Positions 44,912-55,311 of a stretch of 64,000 bases of DNA are shown here, one piece after another; positions within the stretch are counted from its first letter, which is position 1; each line of letters begins with the position of its first letter. Below the pieces are notes generated by a model. The model did no database searches. It was not told the origin of the DNA and saw only the letters and a list, made by a program, of their open reading frames with translations. The stretch is from contig NZ_MRZJ01000005.1 of assembly GCF_002994445.1 (NCBI RefSeq), positions 124,001 to 188,000 on the forward strand, given 5' to 3'. The position numbers and the translations under genes are program-made. The stretch comes from Staphylococcus simulans. GTDB lineage: Bacteria > Bacillota > Bacilli > Staphylococcales > Staphylococcaceae.

Positions 44912-46309
44912 TTACATCATATCTGCATGTGCATAATCTATATCCGTAAACTTATTATATTGTTTCATGAAGTGCAGTTTGACAGTACCGGTCGGGCCGT
45001 TACGCTGCTTCGCAATAATGACTTCGATCTCACCGTTATCATCATTGGTTACAGGTTCCATTCCACCGTCGTCATCTTCTTCTCCATCTTCGCGATTATA
45101 GTAATCATCACGATATAAGAAAGCTACGATATCCGCATCTTGCTCAATCGAACCGGATTCACGAATATCACTCATCATCGGACGTTTATCTTGTCGCTGT
45201 TCTACACCACGAGATAACTGACTCAGTGCGATAACAGGACATTCTAGTTCACGTGCAATAGCTTTAAGTGTTCTTGAAATCTCAGATACTTCTTGCTGAC
45301 GGTTGTCTGACATACGAGAACCGCTTCCCATAATCAACTGCAAGTAGTCGATTACAATCATATCTAAACCGTGCTCTTGTTTCAGTCTGCGGCATTTTGA
45401 ACGCAAGTCTGTAATTCTGATACCCGGCGTATCATCAATAAAGATTTTCGTACGTGAAAGCTTACCGACCGCAACTGTGAAGCGATTCCAGTCTTCTTCA
45501 GTCATCGTACCTGTACGCAAACGGTTAGAGTCAACGTTGCCTGAGCTGCAAATCATACGTGTTGCAAGCTGGTCTGCACCCATCTCAAGCGAGAAGATAC
45601 CTACCGTATAATTACTTTCATGTGTTGCGACTTTTTGTGCAATATTTAATGAGAAGGCAGTCTTACCTACAGAGGGACGTGCAGCCAAAATGATTAAATC
45701 GTTACGGTTAAAGCCCGCAGTCATTTGGTCTAAATCACGATAACCTGTAGGGATACCTGGTGTCTGACCACTATTTTGGTCAAGTTCTTCAGCATTTTCA
45801 TAAACTTGGCCTAAGACATCTCGGATGTCTTTAAAGCCTTCTGATTCTCTCGTTGAGGCAAGTTCTAAAATCTTGCGCTCAGCATCGCTTAAGATGTCAT
45901 CAAGTTCAAGTTCTGAATCATAGCCGTCTTTTGCGATTTGATCAGCGACACGAATCAAATTACGTTTCGCGGCTAATTTATAGACGATTTCTCTATAGTA
46001 TTCAATATTGCGTGTAGTCGGTACATTGCTTGCCAGTTCAGCAAGATATTGCGGTCCGCCCGCTTCGCTCAATGTCCCTTCTGATGTCAGCTGGTCCATC
46101 AAGGTTACGACATCAATTTCGCTGTTTTCCTCAGAGAGGTGCATCATCGCACGGAATATGTGTTGGTGAGCGCCTCTATAAAAGGACTCAGGAAGCAAGA
46201 CTCCCTGAGTTTCCCCGATGAGCTGCGGATCAATAATAATGGCACCTAAGACAGATTGTTCAGCCTCATTGTTATGGGGCATCTGGTTTTGTTCATACAT
46301 TCCATCCAT
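44912..46309 (-). CDS. dnaB: Replicative DNA helicase DnaB (named DnaC in some staphylococcal annotations)
   Basis: 465 residues. An N-terminal domain (about 1-150, MPHNNEAEQSVLGAIIID) is followed by the RecA-like motor, with Walker A in AARPSVGKTAFS, Walker B in DMIVIDYLQLI, and GVEQRQDKRPMMSDIRESG. The C terminus (NKFTDIDYAHADMM) is conserved in Staphylococcus. It unwinds DNA at forks loaded from oriC. Upstream are rplI and gdpP on the same strand. Confidence 0.96.
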   Translation of the reverse strand: MDGMYEQNQMPHNNEAEQSVLGAIIIDPQLIGETQGVLLPESFYRGAHQHIFRAMMHLSEENSEIDVVTLMDQLTSEGTLSEAGGPQYLAELASNVPTTRNIEYYREIVYKLAAKRNLIRVADQIAKDGYDSELELDDILSDAERKILELASTRESEGFKDIRDVLGQVYENAEELDQNSGQTPGIPTGYRDLDQMTAGFNRNDLIILAARPSVGKTAFSLNIAQKVATHESNYTVGIFSLEMGADQLATRMICSSGNVDSNRLRTGTMTEEDWNRFTVAVGKLSRTKIFIDDTPGIRITDLRSKCRRLKQEHGLDMIVIDYLQLIMGSGSRMSDNRQQEVSEISRTLKAIARELECPVIALSQLSRGVEQRQDKRPMMSDIRESGSIEQDADIVAFLYRDDYYNREDGEEDDDGGMEPVTNDDNGEIEVIIAKQRNGPTGTVKLHFMKQYNKFTDIDYAHADMM

Positions 46310-46344
46310 TTTTGATTACACCTCTGATTATTTCCAAATCTTTC

Positions 46345-46791
46345 TTATTGTTCCACTGTGTGAACACGGATTGTACCTTCGACAGTTTTGTCTAATTTTA
46401 CTGGTACATTTGTATAACCTAATGCATGGATACCATTAGGCAATTCCATTTTACGTTTATCAATTTTAATATCATGTTGTTTTTGAAGTGCTTGTGCAAT
46501 TTGTTTAGTACTTACAGAACCGAATAATTTTCCGCCTTCGCCTGATTTCGCAGTAACTTCTACTTCGATTTCTTCAAGGCGTTTTGCTAATGCTTTTGCA
46601 TCTTCGATTTCTTGTTCTCTTTCTTGTTCAGCACGTTTGTTTTGCTGTTCTAATTGTTTTAAGTTGCCTGGTGTTGCTTCCACAGCAACATTTTTCTTGA
46701 ATAAGAAGTTGTTTGCGTAACCTACTGGTACGTCTTTTACTTCGCCTTTCTTGCCTTTACCTTTAACGTCTTGTGTAAAAATTACTTTCAT
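46345..46791 (-). CDS. rplI: 50S ribosomal protein L9
   Basis: 148 residues, the family length. The N-terminal domain begins [21 protein letters not shown]; a long helix links to the C-terminal rRNA-binding domain. Its start codon overlaps the last base of the gdpP stop codon, so the two are translationally coupled. Confidence 0.96.
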   Translation of the reverse strand: MKVIFTQDVKGKGKKGEVKDVPVGYANNFLFKKNVAVEATPGNLKQLEQQNKRAEQEREQEIEDAKALAKRLEEIEVEVTAKSGEGGKLFGSVSTKQIAQALQKQHDIKIDKRKMELPNGIHALGYTNVPVKLDKTVEGTIRVHTVEQ

Positions 46792-48755
46792 TATCCTTCA
46801 CTCCTACTGATTTGTTCATCTATGGCTTGTTGTAATTGTTCTACTGCTTCGTCTACTGTTACACCTTTAATTTGAGTTGCCGCGTTTGTTAAATGTCCGC
46901 CGCCGCCCAATGCTTCCATTGTCAGCTGAACATTGATAGAACCGAGTGAACGTGCAGAAATACCGACTAAGTCGTCTTCTCTGCGGGCAATCACATAAGA
47001 TGCCTCTACACCGTCTAAACTTAACAACTCATCTGCAGCTTGTGCAACTGTAACAGGATGATAAATTTTATCATTAGAACCATGTGCAATCGCAATACCA
47101 TTATCTTGCAATTTCACAGTTCGGATTAATTCTGAACGATTGATATACGTATCAATATCGTCTTTTAAGAAATGCTGTGTCAAGATCGTATCTGCACCAT
47201 GTGCACGTAAATAACTTGCCGCATCAAATGTTCTTGAACCTGTACGCAATGTAAAGTTGCGTGTATCCACAATAATACCTGCATACATAATTGTAGATTC
47301 AAGTCTTGTCAGACGCTGTTCTGTCGGTTGGTATTCAAGCAGCTCTGTCACAAGTTCTGCTGTAGAGCTGGCATAAGGTTCCATGTATACCAATAACGGA
47401 TGAGAGATAAAGCTTTCGCCGCGGCGATGGTGGTCGATGACCACTTTGCGGTTGGCTTTATTTAAGATGTTCTCATCTAAGACCATTTCAGGTTTGTGCG
47501 TATCGACGACTACTAATGTTGTTTTCGATGTCATAGTATCCCATGCTTCATCAGATGTGATAAAGCGGTCTTTCAATTCTGGTTTCTTATCGATTTCATC
47601 CATGACACGACGCAATGTCGGGTCAATATCTTCATCGTTTAAGACAACATAAGCATCTAAGTTGTTCATCATCGCAAAACGCGATACCCCGATTGCTGCA
47701 CCGATAGCATCTAAATCAGGACGTTTGTGCCCCATGATGATGACTTTGTCGCCTTCCATTAAAATATCTTTCAATGCATGAGAGATAACGCGTGCACGTA
47801 CACGTGTACGTTTCTCCATCGGGTCAGTCTTACCGCCATAGAAACGAACGTTGCCGTTAATATGTTTGATGGCTACTTGGTCGCCGCCGCGGCCTAATGC
47901 AAGGTCTAAACCTGATTGTGATAAATCCCCTAAATCAATCAAGTTCTCTGAGCCTTCGCCGACACCGATACTTAAAGTTAATTGGGCACGATAGCCCACA
48001 CTTTTCTCACGCAGATTACGCAAGATATCAAAGTTCGACTCTTCTAATTGTGCTAAGATACGTCTGTTTAAATACGCAACGAATTGGTCTGAACTGTAAC
48101 GTTTGAAATAAATGTCATATTCAGATGCCCAACGGCTGATAACACGTGTCACCATTGAGTTGATTTCAGAACGTTGTGTATCATTCATATTTTGTGTGAT
48201 TTCATCGTAGTTATCTAAGAACAGCGTCGCAATAATTGGTTTCGATTCTTCATATAATTCATAAGTCTGTACTTCTTCTGTAATGTCGAAGAAATACAAT
48301 ACATGTTCATCTTCAGAATAACGAACGCGGTAATGATAACTGCCGTCTGTAATTTCGATTTCTTGTGTCTTTTCTAATTGCTTCAGAATGTTAGGATACA
48401 CTTCATTTATCGGATCTGAGATAACATTGCGATCTAACCGATCAGACATGAAATGGTTCATCCATTCTACATCTTCGTTCTCATCAAGGACAATAATTCC
48501 GATTGGCAAGCTTTTAATCGCGATACTGTTGCCTGCTGAAATTTGTCCGCTCAAATCATCTACATAATTATCCAACCGTAAGAATGCATTGCGCAACGCA
48601 AATGCACTGATAATAATCATGACAACCAATACTGCCGAAGCAATGCCTGCAATCAATTGATTAAAGATAAACCATACAACTACTAATGCGATTGCAGTCA
48701 GTACCATCAGCAAAAAAGGTATTATCAGTGCTTTCTTCGTGGATTGACGATTCAT
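46791..48755 (-). CDS. gdpP: Cyclic-di-AMP phosphodiesterase GdpP
   Basis: 654 residues. Two N-terminal membrane segments (about 10-52) precede a PAS domain (about 80-145), a degenerate GGDEF domain (about 170-300, with GVGEGSEN in place of GGDEF) and the DHH/DHHA1 catalytic part: [23 protein letters not shown] and [12 protein letters not shown]. It hydrolyses c-di-AMP, a signal that controls potassium, osmotic balance and beta-lactam tolerance. It lies between the DUF2232 gene and rplI. Confidence 0.96.
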   Translation of the reverse strand: MNRQSTKKALIIPFLLMVLTAIALVVVWFIFNQLIAGIASAVLVVMIIISAFALRNAFLRLDNYVDDLSGQISAGNSIAIKSLPIGIIVLDENEDVEWMNHFMSDRLDRNVISDPINEVYPNILKQLEKTQEIEITDGSYHYRVRYSEDEHVLYFFDITEEVQTYELYEESKPIIATLFLDNYDEITQNMNDTQRSEINSMVTRVISRWASEYDIYFKRYSSDQFVAYLNRRILAQLEESNFDILRNLREKSVGYRAQLTLSIGVGEGSENLIDLGDLSQSGLDLALGRGGDQVAIKHINGNVRFYGGKTDPMEKRTRVRARVISHALKDILMEGDKVIIMGHKRPDLDAIGAAIGVSRFAMMNNLDAYVVLNDEDIDPTLRRVMDEIDKKPELKDRFITSDEAWDTMTSKTTLVVVDTHKPEMVLDENILNKANRKVVIDHHRRGESFISHPLLVYMEPYASSTAELVTELLEYQPTEQRLTRLESTIMYAGIIVDTRNFTLRTGSRTFDAASYLRAHGADTILTQHFLKDDIDTYINRSELIRTVKLQDNGIAIAHGSNDKIYHPVTVAQAADELLSLDGVEASYVIARREDDLVGISARSLGSINVQLTMEALGGGGHLTNAATQIKGVTVDEAVEQLQQAIDEQISRSEG

Positions 48756-48769
48756 TCTGTCACCTCAAA

Positions 48770-49690
48770 TCATTTTTTGATAAATCTTTTCAGATTGAAA
48801 CATAAGTCTACAACACCTAAAAGGCCTACGATAGGTATGATAGGTGTAATTAAAAATCCGACAATCATTAATAATATACCCACTGCTGCCGGTAATCGTT
48901 TTACTTTCGCAAAGAATGCGATAAAACTTAATCCTTGAATAAACATAATAAACGATAAGATGACTTGCATATTTAAAACAATACTTTGGAATGTACCAGG
49001 TTGTGTTGCGAACATGACACACAACAGTACTACAAAGTAGATATATGCAATCACACGTTTAAAATGCCAAGCATACAGCGGTTTAAATACTGGGGTTGCT
49101 ATTTTGAACTTACGTAATATCGGGAACGTAACAATTAAGTTAATCAAAATCATGATAAAAATGATAATGATAGCATAACTTGGTAATTGGACTGCTAATT
49201 GTCTAAAGCCTTCTTCAAATACACCGCGTGAAGAAGCGTCCAACCCGCTCATTGCCATTGCGTGATATAACTGATCTTTTAATGGCTTCACAAGTACTTG
49301 TGAAAGCGGCAGCTTTTCAAAGACTTGAAGCAGCATAAACGCTGCTAATGAAATAATACTCATATATGTAGTCGCGATATAGAGTATACGTTCTTTGGAA
49401 GTACGTTCTTTCAATAGTTGGCCTACAACTAAGCTTAAAATCAAGATAAAGATGATATAGCTTAGTACCAATTGACTTCCGAAAAGAACAGCCAATACAA
49501 CTGTAATCAACGCGGCAACACCGAATGACATAATAGACTTATGCCATAGAATTATCCCAGGCACCGTTGCAACGAAGAATAATATGATTCCGGCAACCGG
49601 TAAAAAATAGGTGACTGCAGCAACTATCAGCAAAGCTAATGTCGCTAGAAGCGTCGCCTTCAGGTCTATTTTTGCAAACAAATTCGCCAC
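48770..49690 (-). CDS. DUF2232 (YybS-like) multi-pass membrane protein
   Basis: 306 residues with about eight membrane segments throughout. This position before gdpP and rplI is conserved in staphylococci and Bacillus. The function is unknown; it may belong to the substrate-component-like membrane proteins. ATG at 49690 follows GGAGTGGCG. The gdpP start lies 14 bases downstream. Confidence 0.88.
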   Translation of the reverse strand: MANLFAKIDLKATLLATLALLIVAAVTYFLPVAGIILFFVATVPGIILWHKSIMSFGVAALITVVLAVLFGSQLVLSYIIFILILSLVVGQLLKERTSKERILYIATTYMSIISLAAFMLLQVFEKLPLSQVLVKPLKDQLYHAMAMSGLDASSRGVFEEGFRQLAVQLPSYAIIIIFIMILINLIVTFPILRKFKIATPVFKPLYAWHFKRVIAYIYFVVLLCVMFATQPGTFQSIVLNMQVILSFIMFIQGLSFIAFFAKVKRLPAAVGILLMIVGFLITPIIPIVGLLGVVDLCFNLKRFIKK

Positions 49691-49913
49691 TCCTATACTT
49701 TAGTAACTATAAGAATTATTTTAACATAGTTGGCAAGAATCACCTACTTGATATCACTGGTATCCTATATGTTTTTAAGCCTGTCGGTCTTCTTTGATTC
49801 TCACTATTTATTTTCATAACTGAGACATAGAATTTCCTAATGTTTCTTTTGCTTTTAAATGAGGTATAAATTAATAAAATACATATTTATTATATTTTTA
49901 AAGGAGGCGTTAT

Positions 49914-50111
49914 ATGTCAGCCGGTGCAATCATTACATATGTCATTGTACTAATTTTGTTAGTCGTTTCAGTTATCCTTTCAGTTCGAGAATTGAAGAAA
50001 GAAAAAAGATACAGAAGCCAGAAAATAACAGTACTTTCTCTGAGTTTAACCGCAATTGCCGCACTTATTATTTTGATTTTCGGTATCATTCAATTGATGA
50101 CAGGCGCTTAA
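49914..50111 (+). CDS. Small two-span membrane protein, hypothetical
   Basis: 65 residues with two hydrophobic segments (about 6-26 and 43-63) joined by a basic loop (RELKKEKRYRSQK). AAAGGAGGCG at ideal spacing before the ATG makes it credible as a gene. Not recognised beyond staphylococcal small membrane proteins. Confidence 0.72.
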   Translation: MSAGAIITYVIVLILLVVSVILSVRELKKEKRYRSQKITVLSLSLTAIAALIILIFGIIQLMTGA

Positions 50112-50241
50112 TATACTCTGTGCAAGGACAAAAATTTGTTAAATTTATATTAATTCACGAAAACGCTATCGAAATATGTTGCAAACCACGATATAATGAG
50201 TATGTCCAAGAAGATTTTATATTAAGAAGGAGCAGCGGAAT

Positions 50242-50481
50242 ATGCAGAAAGTTTTCTTAGCAGGAAGCAGCCTTGCGCTGTTTTTCACAAGCATATTATG
50301 TTTCGTATTGCATGCCTTGATTAGAATGAGTATCACTGGGTTTGTCTTTTTAAACGCTGGAAATTTTCTGATTCCATTAGGTTTTGCATTCGTTACACTG
50401 AGCATTATGGCATTGATCGCATTTCTATATGTCGATACTTCACAGCGTTCAGAAGCTCAAAAACAAAAGGTAAAAGGGTAG
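50242..50481 (+). CDS. Small two-span membrane protein, hypothetical
   Basis: 79 residues with two hydrophobic segments (about 4-26 and 42-65) and a basic C terminus (QRSEAQKQKVKG). AAGAAGGAG before the ATG. It may form a transcription unit with the similar small gene 130 bases upstream, and a terminator follows. Not recognised. Confidence 0.7.
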   Translation: MQKVFLAGSSLALFFTSILCFVLHALIRMSITGFVFLNAGNFLIPLGFAFVTLSIMALIAFLYVDTSQRSEAQKQKVKG

Positions 50482-50562
50482 ACTTCCGTTTGTCTGAAGT
50501 TAGACACCTAGATGTCTAACAAACCCTTTCATTACAGTATTTTTAAACTATTCTATTTCAAT

Positions 50563-50592
50563 CGATTATCCTTAGAGGGTAGTCGGTTTTTT
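50563..50592 (+). terminator. Terminator after small membrane protein genes
   Basis: CGATTATCC pairs with GGGTAGTCG (two G-U pairs) and is followed by GTTTTTTG. A separate perfect hairpin, GTTAGACA-CCTAGA-TGTCTAAC, lies at 50499-50520. Confidence 0.75.
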
Positions 50593-50623
50593 GTTTTTTA
50601 TCAGGAAATAATTGTTCGGGAAA

Positions 50624-50661
50624 TAAAAAAACGGACGCTATGTTGGTAAGGCATAGCGTCC
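50624..50661 (-). terminator. Terminator after serS
   Basis: On the minus strand GGACGCTATG pairs perfectly with CATAGCGTCC, followed by GTTTTTTTATTT. Confidence 0.88.
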
Positions 50662-50737
50662 ATGTGGTAGGTAAATATATATATTGGAACGAGGTTGGAT
50701 CATCTTAATTCATTTTCCAACTACTCGATGATCCCAT

Positions 50738-52093
<1,356 letters not shown>

Positions 52094-52106
52094 TTAAAAA
52101 AAGATA

Positions 52107-52340
52107 AAAAAATACCACGTCCCTACAAGGGACGTGGTATACGTGTTGCCACCCTATTTAACAGTATGTATCAAAAATTGATGCACACTGCACTCTCACT
52201 AAAATAACGGTTAAAACCGGTTGTTCACTCATATGCAGGTAGATTCACCGCTAAGCCTTAATTGCTTATTCACACCAACCATAAGCTCTCTGAAATTATT
52301 ACTTAGGACTACTTATCCTGCGAACAATGTTTTATTAACT
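52107..52340 (-). ncRNA. T-box riboswitch (serine) in the serS leader
   Basis: The leader carries the T-box sequence AGGGTGGCAACACG (52143-52156), a terminator stem (ATACCACGTCCC and its complement, 52111-52141) with seven U residues, and an upstream structured stem I. A GGTGAATCTACC element near 52240-52255 offers TCT, a serine codon, as specifier. Uncharged tRNA-Ser would stabilise the antiterminator and turn serS on. Confidence 0.9.
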
Positions 52341-52347
52341 TAACTTC

Positions 52348-52376
52348 ACTATAGCAAATACTATTTTAAATTGCAA
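52348..52376 (-). promoter_or_regulatory. serS T-box promoter
   Basis: On the minus strand TTGCAA (52371-52376) and TATAGT (52348-52353) are spaced 17 bases apart, a strong SigA-type match just before the T-box leader. Confidence 0.8.
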
Positions 52377-52416
52377 CTCAAATATAAAATTTTTCTGAAT
52401 TCAAGAAAAATTCATG

Positions 52417-53931
52417 TTATTTGCATTCTGCATCAGTATACGCAGCTTGCTGTAAATAACGCGAAACTTGTGTGATATCTTGATGGAATTGACGGTCTTC
52501 TGTAATAGAAGGCGTAATGTTTCTTAATGTCTCATATTTTTCACGTGAACGCGGCGATAATTGATCGATGCCTTTCAGTTCCACTGCTTGCAGCGCAATA
52601 ATCAATTCGATTGAAAGCACTCTGCGCGTATTATCCACAATTTGATAACCATGTCTTGATCCGATTGTACCCATTGAAACATGATCTTCTTGGTTAGCTG
52701 ATGAAGGAATGGAATCAACACTTGCCGGATGTGCTAATGTTTTATTTTCTGAAACTAAACTTGCAGCCGCATATTGCATAATCATCGCACCGCTTTGCAA
52801 TCCAGGTTCAGGACTTAAGAAAGCAGGCAAACCACCGTTTAATTGCGGATTAACTAAGCGTTCTAAGCGGCGTTCTGCGATATTGCCTAATTCGCTGACT
52901 GCTACTTTTAAGAAATCTAATGCATAAGCAACAGGCTGACCATGGAAGTTGCCGCCTGAAATCACTAATGTTTCATCATCTTCATGGAAGATTAACGGAT
53001 TATCATTAGCCGCATTCATTTCACGTTCCAATTGTTGTTTCACAAACTTCAATGTTTCAAAGCTGGCACCATGGACTTGCGGAATACAGCGTAATGTATA
53101 AGCATCTTGAACTCGGATTTCACCTTGATGTGTAGTTAACTGAGAATCTTCTAACCAATACAGCATACGATCCGCTACTGCACTTTGTTCTGGGAAGTTG
53201 CGCACATCGTGTACTTCTGGACGATAAGCATCTGTAATGCCGTTTAATGCTTGATGTGTCAGTGCCGCAATCCATTCAGATTGATATGCCAGACTTTCCG
53301 CTTCAATACAGCTGATGACACCTTGTGCTGTCATTGCTTGCGTCCCATTTATCAAAGCTAATCCTTCTTTTGCGGAAAGCTCTAATGGTTGTCGTCCTAG
53401 CATTTCAAGTACATCTTTGCTGTCTCTTTCTTCTTGCTGATAAAAGACTTTGCCTTCTCCGATTAATGCTAATGCAAGGTGAGATAACGGTGCTAAATCA
53501 CCTGATGCACCTAACGAACCTTGTTGCGGAATAATCGGAATAATACGTTCATTGATGAAATAAATCAATTGATCCACTAAGTCAGTTGTTACACCTGAAT
53601 GCCCTTTTAACATAGTGTTCAGACGTAATACCATCATCACTAATGCTACATCATGCGAAAATGGATCCCCTGTTCCGCAAGCATGGGAACGAATCAAGTT
53701 CACTTGTAATTGATTGTATTGCTCAGGGTCGATTAAGACATCGCTGAATAAGCCGAACCCTGTTGTAATACCATAAATCGTTTCTTTATTTTTAATGATT
53801 TCCTCCACAATAGCACGGCTCTGCTTTACACGTTCCATTGCTTCAGCTGAGATTGCTACCTTATCTTGCTGGTGTAAAAATGTCTTGATATCTTCAATTG
53901 TGAGCGATGCTCCGTTTAATTCTAATGTCAA
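52417..53931 (-). CDS. hutH: Histidine ammonia-lyase
   Basis: 504 residues, the same length as the S. aureus enzyme. It removes ammonia from histidine to form urocanate. The MIO cofactor-forming Ala-Ser-Gly is in [23 protein letters not shown]. Other blocks are [15 protein letters not shown] and [12 protein letters not shown] at 53931 with GAGGGGG upstream is chosen. The frame is open 24 codons further, to an unlikely start. A cre site overlaps its promoter. No other hut gene is in the window. Confidence 0.93.
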   Translation of the reverse strand: MTLELNGASLTIEDIKTFLHQQDKVAISAEAMERVKQSRAIVEEIIKNKETIYGITTGFGLFSDVLIDPEQYNQLQVNLIRSHACGTGDPFSHDVALVMMVLRLNTMLKGHSGVTTDLVDQLIYFINERIIPIIPQQGSLGASGDLAPLSHLALALIGEGKVFYQQEERDSKDVLEMLGRQPLELSAKEGLALINGTQAMTAQGVISCIEAESLAYQSEWIAALTHQALNGITDAYRPEVHDVRNFPEQSAVADRMLYWLEDSQLTTHQGEIRVQDAYTLRCIPQVHGASFETLKFVKQQLEREMNAANDNPLIFHEDDETLVISGGNFHGQPVAYALDFLKVAVSELGNIAERRLERLVNPQLNGGLPAFLSPEPGLQSGAMIMQYAAASLVSENKTLAHPASVDSIPSSANQEDHVSMGTIGSRHGYQIVDNTRRVLSIELIIALQAVELKGIDQLSPRSREKYETLRNITPSITEDRQFHQDITQVSRYLQQAAYTDAECK

Positions 53932-53974
53932 TTGAATTACCCCCTCAGTAAAATAAATGTATACAATTATCACA

Positions 53975-54003
53975 AGTATACGCTTACATTTTGGGTAGGA
54001 CAA
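53975..54003 (-). promoter_or_regulatory. hutH promoter overlapped by a cre-like site
   Basis: On the minus strand TTGTCC (53998-54003) and TATACT (53975-53980) are 17 bases apart. ATGTAAGCGTATACT at 53975-53989 matches the WTGNAANCGNWNNCW consensus and covers the -10 element, so CcpA could repress hutH directly in rich sugar. Confidence 0.72.
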
Positions 54004-54206
54004 TAGCTTTAGCGAAAGCCGTAGCGTGTTAATACGTCACTATTTTAACAAGCTAAAATACAGCACCTGACTTCTTCATAACGTTTCATGAGTTGAACAT
54101 AATCGTAAAGCCGATACTATGAGCAGAAATGCAGATGATAGAAAGCTGCTTATCCTTGTCATGACGCATGCTTACCGAATGTTAATAAATACTTAAATTA
54201 TATGTA

Positions 54207-54235
54207 TTGACTTACCCATTCGATAGGTATAGTAT
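54207..54235 (+). promoter_or_regulatory. nnrD promoter
   Basis: TTGACT (54207-54212) and TAGTAT (54230-54235) are spaced 17 bases apart. The transcript would have a leader of about 155 bases. Confidence 0.6.
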
Positions 54236-54281
54236 ATTCTAATGCATTAAGAAATTAGTAAAAAATATGGACTAACAGGCT

Positions 54282-54364
54282 CATCTCATTGGATTGAGAT
54301 GTGCTTAAATTTTATAAGCAACCATCAACACATCGAGAAACCTAAAGCTCCATTTATGAAGCTT
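54282..54364 (+). other. Three-hairpin leader upstream of nnrD
   Basis: CATCTCA-TTGGAT-TGAGATG (54282-54301), GCTTA...TAAGC (54303-54319) and AAGCT...AGCTT (54345-54364) follow each other in the leader. The first is a perfect 7-bp stem. No known riboswitch motif is recognised and there is no terminator. Possibly structural or regulatory. Confidence 0.4.
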
Positions 54365-54398
54365 AAGATTCAAAATTGATAGGGAATATGGAGGGATT

Positions 54399-55226
54399 AT
54401 GGTGGAAATTTTAACAGATGTTACTATTCCAAAAAGACAAGATGAAACCCATAAAGGGGACTACGGCAAGATTCTTTTAATCGGCGGTAATGCGAATTTA
54501 GGCGGCGCAATTATTATGGCTGCTCGTGCATGTGTATACAGCGGAAGCGGACTGATTACAGTCGCAACGCATCCCACTAACCATGCGGCACTGCATTCAC
54601 GCTGTCCAGAAGCAATGGTTATTGATATCAACGATACAAAAATGTTAACGAAAATGATAGAAATCTCAGATAGTATTTTAATCGGACCTGGACTAGGCAG
54701 AGATTTCAAAGGTAATAACGCAATGACATTCTTACTCCAAAATATTCAACCGCATCAAAACTTGATTATTGACGGAGATGCAATTTCTATTATGAGTAAA
54801 TTGAAAGTAGAGATTCCGGACTGCCGTAATATCGTCTTCACACCTCATCAAATGGAATGGGAAAGATTGAGCGGTATTCCGATTGAAGAACAAACTTATG
54901 AACGTAATCGCGAAGCAGTTGATCAAATCGGCACAGCGGTAGTCTTAAAGCAGCATGGCACTGAAATCTATTTAAAAGATAAAACTTATAAATTAGATAT
55001 CGGCACACCTGCGATGGCGACAGGCGGCATGGGTGATACACTTTCTGGTATCATTACTAGCTTCATCGGCCAATTCGATGATTTCGACTATGCGGTTAAA
55101 GCAGGTACTTATGTACACAGTTATGTTGGCGAGTATCTATCTAAAGAAATGTATGTAGTACCGCCATCAAACTTAATTGCGGAAATTCCATATGCGATGA
55201 AACGTTTAGAAGAAAAAGAAGATTAA
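54399..55226 (+). CDS. nnrD: ADP-dependent (S)-NAD(P)H-hydrate dehydratase
   Basis: 275 residues of the YjeF C-terminal/ribokinase-like fold. It repairs hydrated NADH and NADPH. Motifs: HKGDYGKILLIGGNANLGGA, GPGLGRDF, VFTPHQMEW and the C-terminal GTPAMATGGMGDTLSG. It is a stand-alone dehydratase without the epimerase domain found in fused versions. ATG at 54399 follows GGAGGG; GTG one codon later is also possible. A terminator shared with gyrA follows. Confidence 0.92.
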   Translation: MVEILTDVTIPKRQDETHKGDYGKILLIGGNANLGGAIIMAARACVYSGSGLITVATHPTNHAALHSRCPEAMVIDINDTKMLTKMIEISDSILIGPGLGRDFKGNNAMTFLLQNIQPHQNLIIDGDAISIMSKLKVEIPDCRNIVFTPHQMEWERLSGIPIEEQTYERNREAVDQIGTAVVLKQHGTEIYLKDKTYKLDIGTPAMATGGMGDTLSGIITSFIGQFDDFDYAVKAGTYVHSYVGEYLSKEMYVVPPSNLIAEIPYAMKRLEEKED

Positions 55227-55248
55227 ACTTAATTCATTTATAATAATA

Positions 55249-55291
55249 AAAAAGCTTTCTGCTTAACCGATGGGTTTTGCAGAAAGCTTTT
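55249..55291. terminator. Bidirectional terminator between nnrD and gyrA
   Basis: A perfect 13-bp stem, AAAAGCTTTCTGC with its complement, around a 16-base loop, with U-rich flanks for both converging genes. Confidence 0.9.
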
Positions 55292-55311
55292 ACTTTATCT
55301 ATTCATTTAAA

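Noticed and set aside
49859-50260. A 133-codon plus-strand frame
   Set aside because: It covers the small membrane protein gene at 49914 in another frame, and that gene has an excellent ribosome binding site.
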